Shown here piece after piece: positions 7,003-15,194 of a DNA stretch of 16,942 nt (position 1 is the first letter of the stretch; the number at the start of each line of letters is the position of its first letter). Made by a program: the position numbers and the translations under genes. The stretch spans positions 1 through 16,942 of the forward strand of contig JAJRVA010000039.1 in the NCBI GenBank assembly GCA_024277485.1, written 5' to 3'. The notes beneath the pieces were generated by a model. That model was not told the DNA's origin. It saw only the letters and a list, made by a program, of their open reading frames with translations, and searched no databases. This DNA is from Deltaproteobacteria bacterium. Lineage in GTDB: Bacteria; Desulfobacterota; Desulfobulbia; Desulfobulbales; Desulfobulbaceae.

Positions 7003-8268
7003 TCAGTCCGCCTCCGGAAGGGATTCTCCCCTGATCAGGTCTTCAACATTCTCCCGGGCGCGGATAACATGAAACGTATCGCCCCGGACCAGGACTTCAG
7101 CGGCACGGGGTCGGGAGTTGTAATTTGAGGCCATGGTAAATCCATACGCACCGCTGCTCATAATCGCAAGCAGGTCATCCTGGCGGACCATGGGCAGGTT
7201 CCTGTCCCGGGCCATAAAATCCCCTGTTTCACAGATCGGCCCGACAATATCGACCATCTGTTTTTCCCCTTCTCCCCGGCACACCGGGATAATCTCGTGG
7301 TATGCCCCGTACAGGCTCGGCCTGGTCAGGTCATTCATGGCCGCGTCGACAATGACAAAGTGTTTGTCCTTTTCGCCGCCGGTGTTGACCTTGGTATACT
7401 GCACCTGTGTGACAAGGATTCCCGCGTTGCCGACAATGACCCGGCCCGGTTCCAGGATCAGGGTGCAGTCCATACCGCCCAGTTCTTCTTTGATGGCCCC
7501 GGCATACTCATGGGGATGCGGAGGCTGCTCATCATCATAGGTAATGCCGACCCCGCCGCCCAGGTCAAGGTAGTTGATGCGGACTCCCTCCTCCTCAAGG
7601 CGGGCGACAAAGTGCTTCAGCTTGCGCAGGGCCTCTATAAAAGGATCAATCAGGGTGAGCTGTGAGCCGATATGGCAGCTCACGCCGCAGACGGAAATCC
7701 CCTCCATGTCGCGGGCCCTGGCATATTCGGTGAGGGCCTCGTCCACGGGAATGCCGAACTTGTTTTTCGCAAGCCCCGTGGAAATATAGGCATGGGTCCG
7801 GGGATCAACATCAGGATTGACCCGAAAGGCAACCGGCGCGTTCCTGCCCAGGTCAAGGGCCACCTTCTGCAGCCGGTCAAGTTCCTGCGGCGACTCCACG
7901 TTGAACATCAGGATACCCGCATCAAGGGCCTGCCTGAGTTCAGCCCCGGTCTTGCCGACCCCGGAGTAAATAATCCTGTTCGGGGCCATCCCGCCCTGCA
8001 GGGCCCTGAACAGTTCGCCTCCGGAAACAATGTCCGCCCCGCCGCCCAGGCGGGCGAACAGGTTCAGGATGGCAATGTTGGAACACGCCTTGACAGCAAA
8101 GCAGGTCAGGTGATCCGTGCCGTCAAACCCGCTGTCAAAAGCCTCGAAATGCCGGACCAGGGTCGCCTCGCTGTAGAGATAAAACGGCGTTCCCACCCTG
8201 CGGGCAATTTCGGTAACCGGTACCTCCTCGCAGTGCAGTTCGTTTTCTTTATATTGAAAATGGTGCAT
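7003..8268 (-). CDS. lysA: Diaminopimelate decarboxylase
   Basis: This 421-residue fold-type III PLP enzyme makes L-lysine from meso-diaminopimelate. Visible motifs are the PLP lysine K60 in FAVKACSN, H199 in SCHIGSQ, the phosphate-binding GGG (237-239), EPGR (273-276), and the catalytic-dimer residues CETGD (346-350) and SSGAYGF with Y375. The N-terminal barrel and C-terminal beta domain are both complete. The ATG at 8268 has GAGAG upstream. It sits 40 bases after the lipoprotein gene and abuts dapF. The lipoprotein-lysA-dapF order recalls the lppL-lysA-dapF arrangement known in gamma-proteobacteria. Confidence 0.96.
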   Translation of the reverse strand: MHHFQYKENELHCEEVPVTEIARRVGTPFYLYSEATLVRHFEAFDSGFDGTDHLTCFAVKACSNIAILNLFARLGGGADIVSGGELFRALQGGMAPNRIIYSGVGKTGAELRQALDAGILMFNVESPQELDRLQKVALDLGRNAPVAFRVNPDVDPRTHAYISTGLAKNKFGIPVDEALTEYARARDMEGISVCGVSCHIGSQLTLIDPFIEALRKLKHFVARLEEEGVRINYLDLGGGVGITYDDEQPPHPHEYAGAIKEELGGMDCTLILEPGRVIVGNAGILVTQVQYTKVNTGGEKDKHFVIVDAAMNDLTRPSLYGAYHEIIPVCRGEGEKQMVDIVGPICETGDFMARDRNLPMVRQDDLLAIMSSGAYGFTMASNYNSRPRAAEVLVRGDTFHVIRARENVEDLIRGESLPEAD

Positions 8269-8308
8269 GGCTATCTCTCAACAGAGGGTGTTTTTCTCAC
8301 CACACGTG

Positions 8309-9388
8309 TTACTTTCGTACTGATACTTCCGCTGACGGCGCACTCTCGTTTGCAGGAGAGGCCGTATCAATACTCGTCACGGAATACCACCACTGATCCG
8401 CATCAGGCGGCGCCGTATCCGTAAACAGGGTAACCGGCGCGTTCACCTCGCCCACCCTGGCGGATTTCTCTTCATGGGGCAGCCGCCGGTAAATTCTGTA
8501 TCCTTTCAGGTCGCCGTCAGCGACAGGGTTCCAGACAACCTTCACCTTGTCAACTGTTTGAATTGCGTTCACGCCGTCCGGAACGGCGGGAGCAGTCCGA
8601 TCAACCGGCACTGCGGATACGGTGCTGGATGATCCACCGCCCACCTGGCCCTTTGCATACATTGTAACCGCCTGGACCTTGTACACGTACTCACGGCCGT
8701 TGACAACATCCGTATCTTCAAACCGCACCCCGTCATGAAGCCCGCCCAGGGGAACAAAAGGCACCTCGCCCGTGCTTCGGTACACCTGGTACTTGACCGG
8801 ATCTTCAATCGGGGCTCCGTCCACAAACGCCGTAACCTTGGACCACTTCAGGATGATCTTTCCGTCTCCGGCCCGTGCACTGAGGCTCTCCGGGGCGCTG
8901 GGCGGTGTATTCCACATGAAGGAAACAAGGTTGGAGTCAGCGCTTTCCGCCCACCAGCCCGCCCTGGACCTGACCTTGAAGAAAAAGAGATGGCCCGGCC
9001 TGAGCAGGGTGGAACTGTAGGTCGCTGTTTTCGCAGTTCCTTCCGATACTGCCCCACCCGGCAGCTTAAGCGGCTCCCCAAAGGGAACAGGGCAGGTATC
9101 ACAGTATGCATCAGCGGGCACAACGGCCCGGTACAGGTCAAAAGAAGTGATGTCCGTCAGCTTGTCCCCCCGAACGGTCTTCTCCGGATAGGTCCAGTAC
9201 AGGGTGACCCCTTTTTCGCTGAGTTCATAGCGCAAATCCGTTATCGGCTGCGGAACGATCTCCTCCGGCGGTACCGGCATGGTTTTGTACCCGCACCCTA
9301 CCAGCCCGGACAGCAGCAGGGCAAACGTCGCAATCAGGCTGAAAAATAAATGATTATGGCCTGCTTCTCTCTTTAATAATCCCATCAT
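8309..9388 (-). CDS. LptM-like lipoprotein with fibronectin type III repeats
   Basis: The 359-residue protein is predicted to be a lipoprotein. A basic N-terminus and hydrophobic core (about 13-28) lead to lipobox LVGC with acylated C32. The mature start CGYKTMPVPPE resembles the CGxKGPLxxPP start of small LptM/LppL lipoproteins. Three fibronectin type III-like beta domains follow at about 46-158, 161-262 and 266-357. Each has a conserved Trp such as LYWTYP, LKWSKV or VVWNPV, and a late Tyr strand (YVYKVQAV, WWYSVTSI). Two cysteines (C96, C99) sit in the first domain. Its ATG overlaps the argH stop as ATGA. It probably faces the periplasm or lies on the outer membrane. Function is unknown; a link to envelope assembly is inferred from the lipobox region and position only. 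Confidence 0.85.
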   Translation of the reverse strand: MMGLLKREAGHNHLFFSLIATFALLLSGLVGCGYKTMPVPPEEIVPQPITDLRYELSEKGVTLYWTYPEKTVRGDKLTDITSFDLYRAVVPADAYCDTCPVPFGEPLKLPGGAVSEGTAKTATYSSTLLRPGHLFFFKVRSRAGWWAESADSNLVSFMWNTPPSAPESLSARAGDGKIILKWSKVTAFVDGAPIEDPVKYQVYRSTGEVPFVPLGGLHDGVRFEDTDVVNGREYVYKVQAVTMYAKGQVGGGSSSTVSAVPVDRTAPAVPDGVNAIQTVDKVKVVWNPVADGDLKGYRIYRRLPHEEKSARVGEVNAPVTLFTDTAPPDADQWWYSVTSIDTASPANESAPSAEVSVRK

Positions 9389-10791
9389 GTTATCCCCAGT
9401 TTTTTTTCCGCGAGGTCAAGCGCTTCCACAACTCTCACTGCTGCCGTTCCTCCTGCGGATTTCCGGCTGTTGACCGAACCCTCAACGGAAAGGAACTCTT
9501 TGATGTCATCTCCAATCAGTTCAGAAAATTCTTTGAACTCCCGTACCTCCATATCCACAAGCTCAATCCCCCTGCCCTGGCAATGTGCCACGATCCGGCC
9601 GACAACGCCATGGGCCTGGCGGAAAGGCATGTTTTTTCGTACCAGATAGTCAGCCAGGTCCGTTGCCGTCATGAAGCCTCCCGCGGTCGCCTCTCTCATC
9701 CTGTCCGTATTAAACGATACATTTTCAAGAAGTTCCGCGGTGATGGACAGGCTTGTCCTGACCGTATCAAGCGCGTCAAACAGAGGCTCCTTGTCTTCCT
9801 GCAGATCCCGGTTATAGGTCAGCGGCAGTCCCTTGACAGTCATGAGAAGAGACATCAGGGCTCCGGTTACCCGGCCCGACTTGCCCCGGATCAACTCCGG
9901 GATGTCCGGGTTCTTTTTCTGCGGCATGATTGATGAGCCGGTACAGTACCGGTCTCCGATCTCAACGAACCCGAACTCCCTGCTTGACCAGAGAACCAGC
10001 TCCTCGGCCAGGCGGCTTAAATGAAGCTGAATGACCGTGCAGCAGAACAGGAACTCAAGCGCAAAATCCCGGTCCCCGGAGGTATCCATGGAGTTTTGGG
10101 TGATACCCTGAAAACCAAGCTCTTCGGCAACCGACTCCCGGTCAATGGGCAACCCCGTGCCGGCCATGGCCGCGGCGCCAAGGGGAAGAAAGTTGAGCCG
10201 GTCAAGACAGTCCCGCATCCGACCACGGTCCCGGTCAAGCATTTCATAGTACGCCAGCAGGTGGTGGGACAACAGTACCGGTTGGGCCCGCTGCAGGTGG
10301 GTATAGCCCGGCATTATCGTTCCCAGGTATTTTCGGGCCAGCACGACAAAACCCCTTTGCGCCTTTGTCAGCAGCTCTCCTATGTTTTCACCCTCCTCCC
10401 GGAGGTAGAGCCGCAGGTCGAGAGATACCTGGTCATTGCGGCTGCGGGCAGTATGGAGCTTTTCCCCGGCCGGACCGATCTTCTCGGTCAGGGCCTTTTC
10501 AATATTCATGTGCACGTCTTCCAGTTCAGGCCGGAAGACAAAGGCGCCCGCTTCGATGTCGCGCCTGATCTCGGCCAGGCCGTCCACAATGGCCGCACAT
10601 TCCTGGTCTGTGATGAGTCCCTGGCGGGCCAGCATCCTGGCATGCGCCTGTGAACCCAGAATATCCTGCCTGAAAAGCCGGGCATCGTACTGCACCGAGG
10701 CTGTAAATGCTTCCACCGAGGCCTCTGTTGCCTCGGCAAAACGGCCGCCCCAGAGCTTGGGCGATGATTTCCTGTCCGCGGAGTCGCTCAT
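9385..10791 (-). CDS. argH: Argininosuccinate lyase
   Basis: This 468-residue cytoplasmic enzyme of the fumarase/aspartase superfamily splits argininosuccinate into arginine and fumarate, the last arginine step. The signature GSSIMPQKKNP (285-295) contains the catalytic serine loop. TARSRNDQ lies at 114-121 and the catalytic-region YTHLQRAQP at 163-171. The N-terminal KLWGGRF is typical. Length is normal. The ATG shares one base with the argG stop (TAATG), and the stop overlaps the lipoprotein start (ATGA), so the genes are tightly coupled. Confidence 0.97.
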   Translation of the reverse strand: MSDSADRKSSPKLWGGRFAEATEASVEAFTASVQYDARLFRQDILGSQAHARMLARQGLITDQECAAIVDGLAEIRRDIEAGAFVFRPELEDVHMNIEKALTEKIGPAGEKLHTARSRNDQVSLDLRLYLREEGENIGELLTKAQRGFVVLARKYLGTIMPGYTHLQRAQPVLLSHHLLAYYEMLDRDRGRMRDCLDRLNFLPLGAAAMAGTGLPIDRESVAEELGFQGITQNSMDTSGDRDFALEFLFCCTVIQLHLSRLAEELVLWSSREFGFVEIGDRYCTGSSIMPQKKNPDIPELIRGKSGRVTGALMSLLMTVKGLPLTYNRDLQEDKEPLFDALDTVRTSLSITAELLENVSFNTDRMREATAGGFMTATDLADYLVRKNMPFRQAHGVVGRIVAHCQGRGIELVDMEVREFKEFSELIGDDIKEFLSVEGSVNSRKSAGGTAAVRVVEALDLAEKKLGIT

Positions 10792-11993
10792 TATCCGTGC
10801 TTCCTGCTCAATGCCTGGATCTGCATGCGCAGGCTGTTCAGCTTGATAAAACCGGCCGCATCGGCCTGGTTGTAGACTTCGTCTTCCTCAAAGGTGGCAA
10901 AACTTTCATGGTACAAGGAGTTATCCGACCTGCGGCCCACCGGGATACAGTTTCCCTTGTACAGTTTGAGCCGTACGGTCCCATTGACGCTGTGCTGTGT
11001 TTCATCCATGGTTTTCTGCAGCAGCTCCCTTTCCGGGGAAAACCAGAAACCGTTGTACACCAGCTCCGCATAGCGCGGGACAAGTGAATCCCGGATCCGC
11101 ATGACCTCACGGTCCAGGGTTATGGTTTCCAGGTCGCGATGGGCGGCCCGCAGAATCGTGCCTCCGGGTGTTTCATACACGCCCCGTGACTTCATGCCCA
11201 CAAACCTGTTTTCCACCATATCAAGCCGCCCGATGCCGTTGGCGCCGCCCAGTGCATTCAGCCTGGTCATCATCTGCAGAGGGCCAAGCTGTTCACCGTC
11301 AATGGCCACCGGGTTTCCTCCCGCAAAGGTAAGCTCCACGTACACCGGCCTGTCCGGTGCCTTTTCCGGCGAGACACTCAGCTTGAACATGTCCTCCTCG
11401 GGTTCATTCCAGGGATCTTCCAGAATACCGCCCTCAAAACTGATATGGAGCAGGTTTTCGTCGGAACTGTACGGCTTTTCCCTGGTCACCGGGACCGGGA
11501 TGTCATGCTCCCTGGCAAAGGCCAGCAGCCTGTTGCGGGAGTTGAGATCCCAGATCCTCCAGGGGGCGATGATCGACAGCCTGGGGTTAAGGGCCAGGTA
11601 GGCCAGCTCGAAACGAACCTGGTCGTTCCCCTTGCCGGTGGCGCCGTGGCTCACCGCATCACCACCCTCCTCCGCGGCAATGCGGACCTGTTCCTTGGCG
11701 ATTAGCGGGCGGGCCAGGGAGGTTCCCAGCAGGTACGATCCCTCATAAATGGCATTGGCCCGGAAGGCCGGAAAAATATAGTCCCGGGCAAACTCCTCGC
11801 GCAGGTCGGAAATAATAACCTTCTCGGCCCCGGTGGCCATCCCCTTTTCGCGCACGGCATCCCAGTCCTCCTGCTGCCCTACATCGGCGGCAAAGGCGAC
11901 CACCGGGCACTGGTATTCTTCACGCAGCCATTTCAGGATAACAGATGTGTCCAGCCCGCCTGAATAGGCCAGTATAATTTTATTTACACGCAT
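10791..11993 (-). CDS. argG: Argininosuccinate synthase
   Basis: This 400-residue cytoplasmic ATP-dependent ligase joins citrulline and aspartate. The N-terminal P-loop-type motif [10 protein letters not shown] (9-18) and the second signature [14 protein letters not shown] (116-129) are intact. ATRPLIAK-type substrate-loop residues read here as [10 protein letters not shown] (91-100). Length is normal for the type without an N-terminal extension. The ATG at 11993 has AGGAAA just upstream. It is 76 bases after argF, a gap with no clear signal, and is coupled to argH. Confidence 0.97.
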   Translation of the reverse strand: MRVNKIILAYSGGLDTSVILKWLREEYQCPVVAFAADVGQQEDWDAVREKGMATGAEKVIISDLREEFARDYIFPAFRANAIYEGSYLLGTSLARPLIAKEQVRIAAEEGGDAVSHGATGKGNDQVRFELAYLALNPRLSIIAPWRIWDLNSRNRLLAFAREHDIPVPVTREKPYSSDENLLHISFEGGILEDPWNEPEEDMFKLSVSPEKAPDRPVYVELTFAGGNPVAIDGEQLGPLQMMTRLNALGGANGIGRLDMVENRFVGMKSRGVYETPGGTILRAAHRDLETITLDREVMRIRDSLVPRYAELVYNGFWFSPERELLQKTMDETQHSVNGTVRLKLYKGNCIPVGRRSDNSLYHESFATFEEDEVYNQADAAGFIKLNSLRMQIQALSRKHG

Positions 11994-12069
11994 TTTTTCC
12001 TGTTATTGAGAGTTTTTTTCAAACCAGCCGGCTCCACGACAACCTTTCCGGTCCAGGCAGCACCGTATT

Positions 12070-12981
12070 TCAGCCTGCAAAGTGCTCCAGGATCGCCTTG
12101 TGAATATGCATCTTGTTCTCTGCCTGGTCAAAGGCCACACACTGGTCCCCTTCGAGAACCTCCTCGGTAATTTCCTCTTCCCGGTGCGCCGGCAGACAGT
12201 GCAGGACCACGGCGTCATCTTTTGCATGCCGCAGCAGGTCGCTGTTCAGCTGAAAGGGTTGAAATACCCGGGCCCTTTTCTCCTGTTCCTTCTCCTGTCC
12301 CATGGATGCCCAGACATCGACGTTGATGACATCCGCGTCTTTCACCGCTGCCACCGGGTCGTCAAGAAGGGTAATGGGCTGGCCGGCACGCTGCCGGGAC
12401 TGCTCAAGGACCTTCGCATCAGGCCCATACCCCAGCGGACATGCCAGGGTCAGCGGAAACCCCATCACTGATGCCGCCTCGATCCAGGAGTTGGCCATGT
12501 TGTTGCCGTCGCCAAGCCAGACGATCTTGAGCGCCCCCGGATCCCCTTTTGTCTCAAAAACCGTCATGATATCGCTTAAAATCTGGCATGGATGATAGAG
12601 GTCGGTCAGGGCGTTTATGACCGGAACATCGGAAAACCGGGCCAGTTCCTCCACAACCTGCTGACCGTAGGTACGGACCACGACCGCATCCACATAGCGG
12701 GCCAGGACCCGGGCCATATCCTTGAGCGGTTCGCCCCGGGTCAGCTGCGATTCCTTGGAGGACATATGGATGACCTGCCCCCCCAGTCCATACATGGCGG
12801 CCTCAAAAGAGACCCTGGTCCTTGTGGAAGGTTTGTCAAACAACATGCTTATTGTTCTTCCGGCAAGCGTCTGGTTCCGTTTTCCTTCCGCTGCCTCCCG
12901 TTTCAGGGTAATGGCCCTTTCTACCAGAGCGGTCAGTTGTCGTTCGCTGCAATCCTTGAGCGCCAGCAGGTGGTTCTTCAT
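12070..12981 (-). CDS. argF: Ornithine carbamoyltransferase
   Basis: From the ATG at 12981 the protein has 303 residues, typical of the family. It transfers the carbamoyl group to ornithine, giving citrulline. Carbamoyl-phosphate motif STRTR is at 52-56 and HPCQ at 130-133. Ornithine-side motifs are DGNNMANSW (158-166), DVWASMGQE (222-230) and HCLPAHR (261-267), the last with the active-site cysteine. An upstream in-frame GTG at 12999 would add six residues; I prefer ATG because MKNHLLALKD aligns with usual starts, but neither has a strong ribosome site. A divergent promoter lies about 100 bases upstream. argF is the first gene of the run because an oppositely oriented module separates it from argD. 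Confidence 0.95.
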   Translation of the reverse strand: MKNHLLALKDCSERQLTALVERAITLKREAAEGKRNQTLAGRTISMLFDKPSTRTRVSFEAAMYGLGGQVIHMSSKESQLTRGEPLKDMARVLARYVDAVVVRTYGQQVVEELARFSDVPVINALTDLYHPCQILSDIMTVFETKGDPGALKIVWLGDGNNMANSWIEAASVMGFPLTLACPLGYGPDAKVLEQSRQRAGQPITLLDDPVAAVKDADVINVDVWASMGQEKEQEKRARVFQPFQLNSDLLRHAKDDAVVLHCLPAHREEEITEEVLEGDQCVAFDQAENKMHIHKAILEHFAG

Positions 12982-13022
12982 AATCCAATCTCGATGCACC
13001 TGAAACTGCCCGGTAAAAATAT

Positions 13023-13049
13023 CTGATCACGGGAACTGCAATTGATCAG
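13023..13049 (-). promoter_or_regulatory. Hairpin in the argF leader, possible attenuator
   Basis: On the minus strand CTGATCA (13049-13043) and TGATCAG (13029-13023) form a perfect seven-base inverted repeat around 13 bases, followed by ATATTTTTAC. It lies between the predicted argF transcript start (about 13084) and the ATG. It has the outline of a weak intrinsic terminator, so attenuation of the arg run is possible. The low GC of the stem makes this uncertain; it could instead be a binding site. Confidence 0.35.
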
Positions 13050-13090
13050 CATATCATTCACCATACAGTTTTCATTAATAAAAATTTTAA

Positions 13091-13118
13091 TTTATACAAA
13101 AAAAGAGCCTGATTGCAA
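13091..13118 (-). promoter_or_regulatory. Predicted promoter for argF
   Basis: On the minus strand TTGCAA (13118-13113) is followed after 16 bases by TATAAA (13096-13091), within an AT-rich stretch. Transcription would start near 13084, giving a leader of about 100 bases. A separate promoter is expected here because the sensory module cuts argF off from argD. Confidence 0.5.
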
Positions 13119-13193
13119 AGAGAATTCAAAAAAAGCGGAAACACGACAGACGGAACGACTGCCTTACAGAACGCCGTTGCTGCAACATACACC

Positions 13194-13211
13194 CGTATTC
13201 CGTACAATACG
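13194..13211. promoter_or_regulatory. Inverted repeat upstream of the PhnD-like gene, possible operator
   Basis: CGTATT (13194-13199) and AATACG (13206-13211) are perfect six-base inverted arms separated by six bases. They lie 33 bases upstream of the -35 box of the sensory-module promoter. A second palindrome, GTTGC-T-GCAAC (13176-13186), lies nearby. Arm length and spacing suit a dimeric regulator, but no known factor is recognised and chance is possible. Confidence 0.3.
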
Positions 13212-13243
13212 TTAAAATAATGCCTCCCTGTGCCGGTATTTTT

Positions 13244-13271
13244 TTTACAAAAATTCTGCCTATGCTATACT
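13244..13271 (+). promoter_or_regulatory. Extended -10 promoter for the PhnD-like/sensor kinase module
   Basis: TTTACA (13244-13249) is followed after 16 bases by TATACT (13266-13271), which is preceded by TGC to give an extended -10 element. Transcription would start near 13278, about 40 bases before the ATG. AGGGAGG stands at the right distance from the start codon. Confidence 0.65.
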
Positions 13272-13316
13272 GAATCAGTACTGTCCGGCAACACACTCCG
13301 ATAAAGGGAGGAAACC

Positions 13317-14228
13317 ATGCCTAACACACCAGCGTCGCGGACTACAAAATCACGGTTTTACCTCTTCTTCGGCCTGATTTTTCTTGTCCTGCTGTCCCGG
13401 CCTGTACAGGCGAAAGAAAAGCTCACCATCGGCCTGCTGCCGGAGATGAATGTTTTCTCCCAGATGCAGAGGTACCGCCCCCTGGCCGAGTACTTAGGCC
13501 GCAAGCTGGACATTGACGTGCAGCTGACCATGCTCAGCAGGTACGGCAATATTATTGAACGTCTCCGGGAGAACAAGATTGATGCCGCCTTCCTGGGGTC
13601 ATTCACCGGTACACTGGCGATCTCCCAGCTCAATGTCGAGCCCCTGGCACGGCCCATCAACCTTGACGGAACCTCCACCTATCACGGCCTGCTCTTTGTG
13701 CGTAAAGACAGCGGCATCAAGAATGTTCAGGACATGCGCAACACGACCATGGCCTTTGTCGAGCGGGCAACCACGGCCGGGTACATTTTTCCACTGGCTT
13801 ATTTCAAAAAAAACGGAATTGCAGAGTATGAGACGTTCTTCAAGGAGTCTTTTTTTGCCGGCAGCCACGACGCGACCATTGATGCCGTATACAGGAAACA
13901 GGCCGACATCGGCGCTGCCAAGAACACGATTTTTGAGTATTACATGGCCAAGAACCCGCAGGTTGCGGAGCAGATCGAGGTGCTGGCCCGGTCCACTTCG
14001 GTACCGTCAAACGGTCTCTGCGTACTTCCCAGCGTCAGCCGGGAGCTGCGGACCCGGCTCCGGAAAACCCTGCTTGCCCTTGATGGCAGCGAAGAGGGAA
14101 GGGAGGTGCTCAAAAAACTTAGGGCAGTAAAATTTGTCAAGACAGACCGACAGGATTACGGACCCGTTATGGATATGGCCATGGATGCGGGTATCGACCT
14201 TGAGAGCTACCGCTACCGAAATGAGTAA
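13317..14228 (+). CDS. PhnD-family periplasmic binding protein, probably sensory
   Basis: The 303-residue protein has a signal peptide (basic start, hydrophobic core about 14-28, cleavage near A32). A PhnD-type phosphate/phosphonate-binding domain follows. It opens with KLTIGLLPEM and has RYRPLAEYLGRKLDIDVQL, DAAFLGSFTG, YHGLLFVRKDSGI and FAGSHDATIDAVYRKQADIG in the family order. No PhnC or PhnE transporter genes adjoin it; a sensor kinase follows 36 bases later on the same strand. In known systems such as AioX/AioS, a PhnD-like protein hands its ligand to a histidine kinase. The same role is inferred here. The ligand is unknown: phosphonate, phosphite, arsenite or another small anion are all possible. 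The ATG is preceded by AGGGAGG. Confidence 0.85.
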   Translation: MPNTPASRTTKSRFYLFFGLIFLVLLSRPVQAKEKLTIGLLPEMNVFSQMQRYRPLAEYLGRKLDIDVQLTMLSRYGNIIERLRENKIDAAFLGSFTGTLAISQLNVEPLARPINLDGTSTYHGLLFVRKDSGIKNVQDMRNTTMAFVERATTAGYIFPLAYFKKNGIAEYETFFKESFFAGSHDATIDAVYRKQADIGAAKNTIFEYYMAKNPQVAEQIEVLARSTSVPSNGLCVLPSVSRELRTRLRKTLLALDGSEEGREVLKKLRAVKFVKTDRQDYGPVMDMAMDAGIDLESYRYRNE

Positions 14229-14264
14229 AAACGATTCCCGCCTAAAACACAGAGGGGCAGTGTA

Positions 14265-15167
14265 GTGCGAAAACGAATCATCATCGCCTTTGCCCTCATC
14301 TTTGCCCTGTTTCTGACCGGTTCAGCCATCATGATTTACAGCATGGTGCGTACTACGGACAACCTCCGCTATCTTATCGGACTGCATGAAATCGAAGATA
14401 TCCGCCAGGACCTTTTCAGCAGCATCCAGAGGGTCCAGTCGTATGTTTACGCCTCCCATGATGTTTTTACGGCAAACCTTGACGAAATAATCAACAACAC
14501 CAGCATCATGCATCAGGCCATCAGAAAATGTAATGACTGTCATCATGTGCCGAAAATAAAAAAAGAGCTTGATGAAACGACCCGCCTGGTTGATGTCTTT
14601 GAAGAGCAGCTCAGCTACCTGATCACCATTGTCTCTGAAGTTGAACGGCGGCAGAACAAGCAGCAGGAAGTTTTTCAGCTGAGCACCGATATATTGTCCA
14701 AGGTCGAGTACATGGTCAGCGCGGCCGGCGCTACCATCCAGAAAAGAACCGGTGAGGCCATGGACAACCTGAACCGGGTCTATATCATGGTGGCCCTTAC
14801 CATGTTCGGCACCCTTGTTTTAGCCGTGGTGATTGCCAACTATCTTTCCAACTTTATAACCCGGCCCATTGATGCCCTGGTGGAAAGCACCAGAAAAATT
14901 TCCCGCGGCCAGTGGGGGTACCAGACAACCATCCGGACCACGGGAGAGTTCAAGGAGCTGGTTTCCTCGTTCAACAGGATGAGCCATTCCCTTGCCAGGC
15001 AGAGAGAAAGGGAACAACTCCATGTCGAGGAACTGCGGAATGCGCAGAAACAGCTGGTCGAGGCTGAAAAACTCACGGCACTCGGTACCCTGGCCGGAGG
15101 TATTGCCCATGATTTTAACAATATCCTCTGCGGCATGCTCGGCCATCTCAACCTCCTTTCCAAGTAG
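14265..15167 (+). CDS. Sensor kinase N-terminal piece: CxxCH periplasmic domain, HAMP, His box
   Basis: This 300-residue piece starts at GTG 14265 with GAGGGG upstream. The first membrane helix is at about 4-27 and the second at about 172-194. Between them lies a mainly helical periplasmic domain (28-171) with a c-type haem attachment motif, C89-N-D-C92-H93. HAMP follows at about 195-247, then a coiled coil. The HisKA box LGTLAGGIAHDFNNIL has the predicted phosphoacceptor H282. The frame stops at TAG after GHLNLLSK, before the second dimerisation helix and without any ATP-binding domain, so this piece alone cannot be an active kinase. It could still bind the neighbouring PhnD-like protein or haem. 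It is probably co-transcribed with that gene. Confidence 0.8.
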   Translation: MRKRIIIAFALIFALFLTGSAIMIYSMVRTTDNLRYLIGLHEIEDIRQDLFSSIQRVQSYVYASHDVFTANLDEIINNTSIMHQAIRKCNDCHHVPKIKKELDETTRLVDVFEEQLSYLITIVSEVERRQNKQQEVFQLSTDILSKVEYMVSAAGATIQKRTGEAMDNLNRVYIMVALTMFGTLVLAVVIANYLSNFITRPIDALVESTRKISRGQWGYQTTIRTTGEFKELVSSFNRMSHSLARQREREQLHVEELRNAQKQLVEAEKLTALGTLAGGIAHDFNNILCGMLGHLNLLSK

Positions 15168-15194
15168 CTCCTGACCTTTGCCCGCCAGAAACCC

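Larger units (their letters stand above)
12982..13316. other. Divergent intergenic region between argF and the PhnD-like gene
   Basis: These 335 bases hold no gene that I can support. They are AT-rich around 13070-13110. They hold a minus-strand promoter and leader hairpin for argF, a plus-strand extended -10 promoter for the sensory module, and two small palindromes between the promoters. GTTGC-T-GCAAC lies at 13176-13186, and CGTATT/AATACG at 13194-13211. No clear ArgR box was recognised. Confidence 0.7.

Noticed and set aside
7672..8424. Plus-strand open frame of 250 codons
   Set aside because: Antisense to lysA and the lipoprotein end; composition of a shadow frame.
12003..12227. Small minus-strand gene overlapping the argF end
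   Set aside because: It is an alternative frame of argF running into the argF-argG gap, with no ribosome site or motif.
13025..13060. ArgR operator in the argF leader
   Set aside because: TGATCA and TGAAT-like pieces occur but do not form the 18-base ArgR palindrome.
13000..13316. A tRNA or small RNA gene between argF and the PhnD-like gene
   Set aside because: No cloverleaf or conserved tRNA elements could be found on either strand; promoters and palindromes explain the region.
15165..15167. TAG as a pyrrolysine or selenocysteine-like recoded codon
   Set aside because: TAG ends several ordinary genes in the window, coding sequence is also missing at this point, and no recoding structure is evident.
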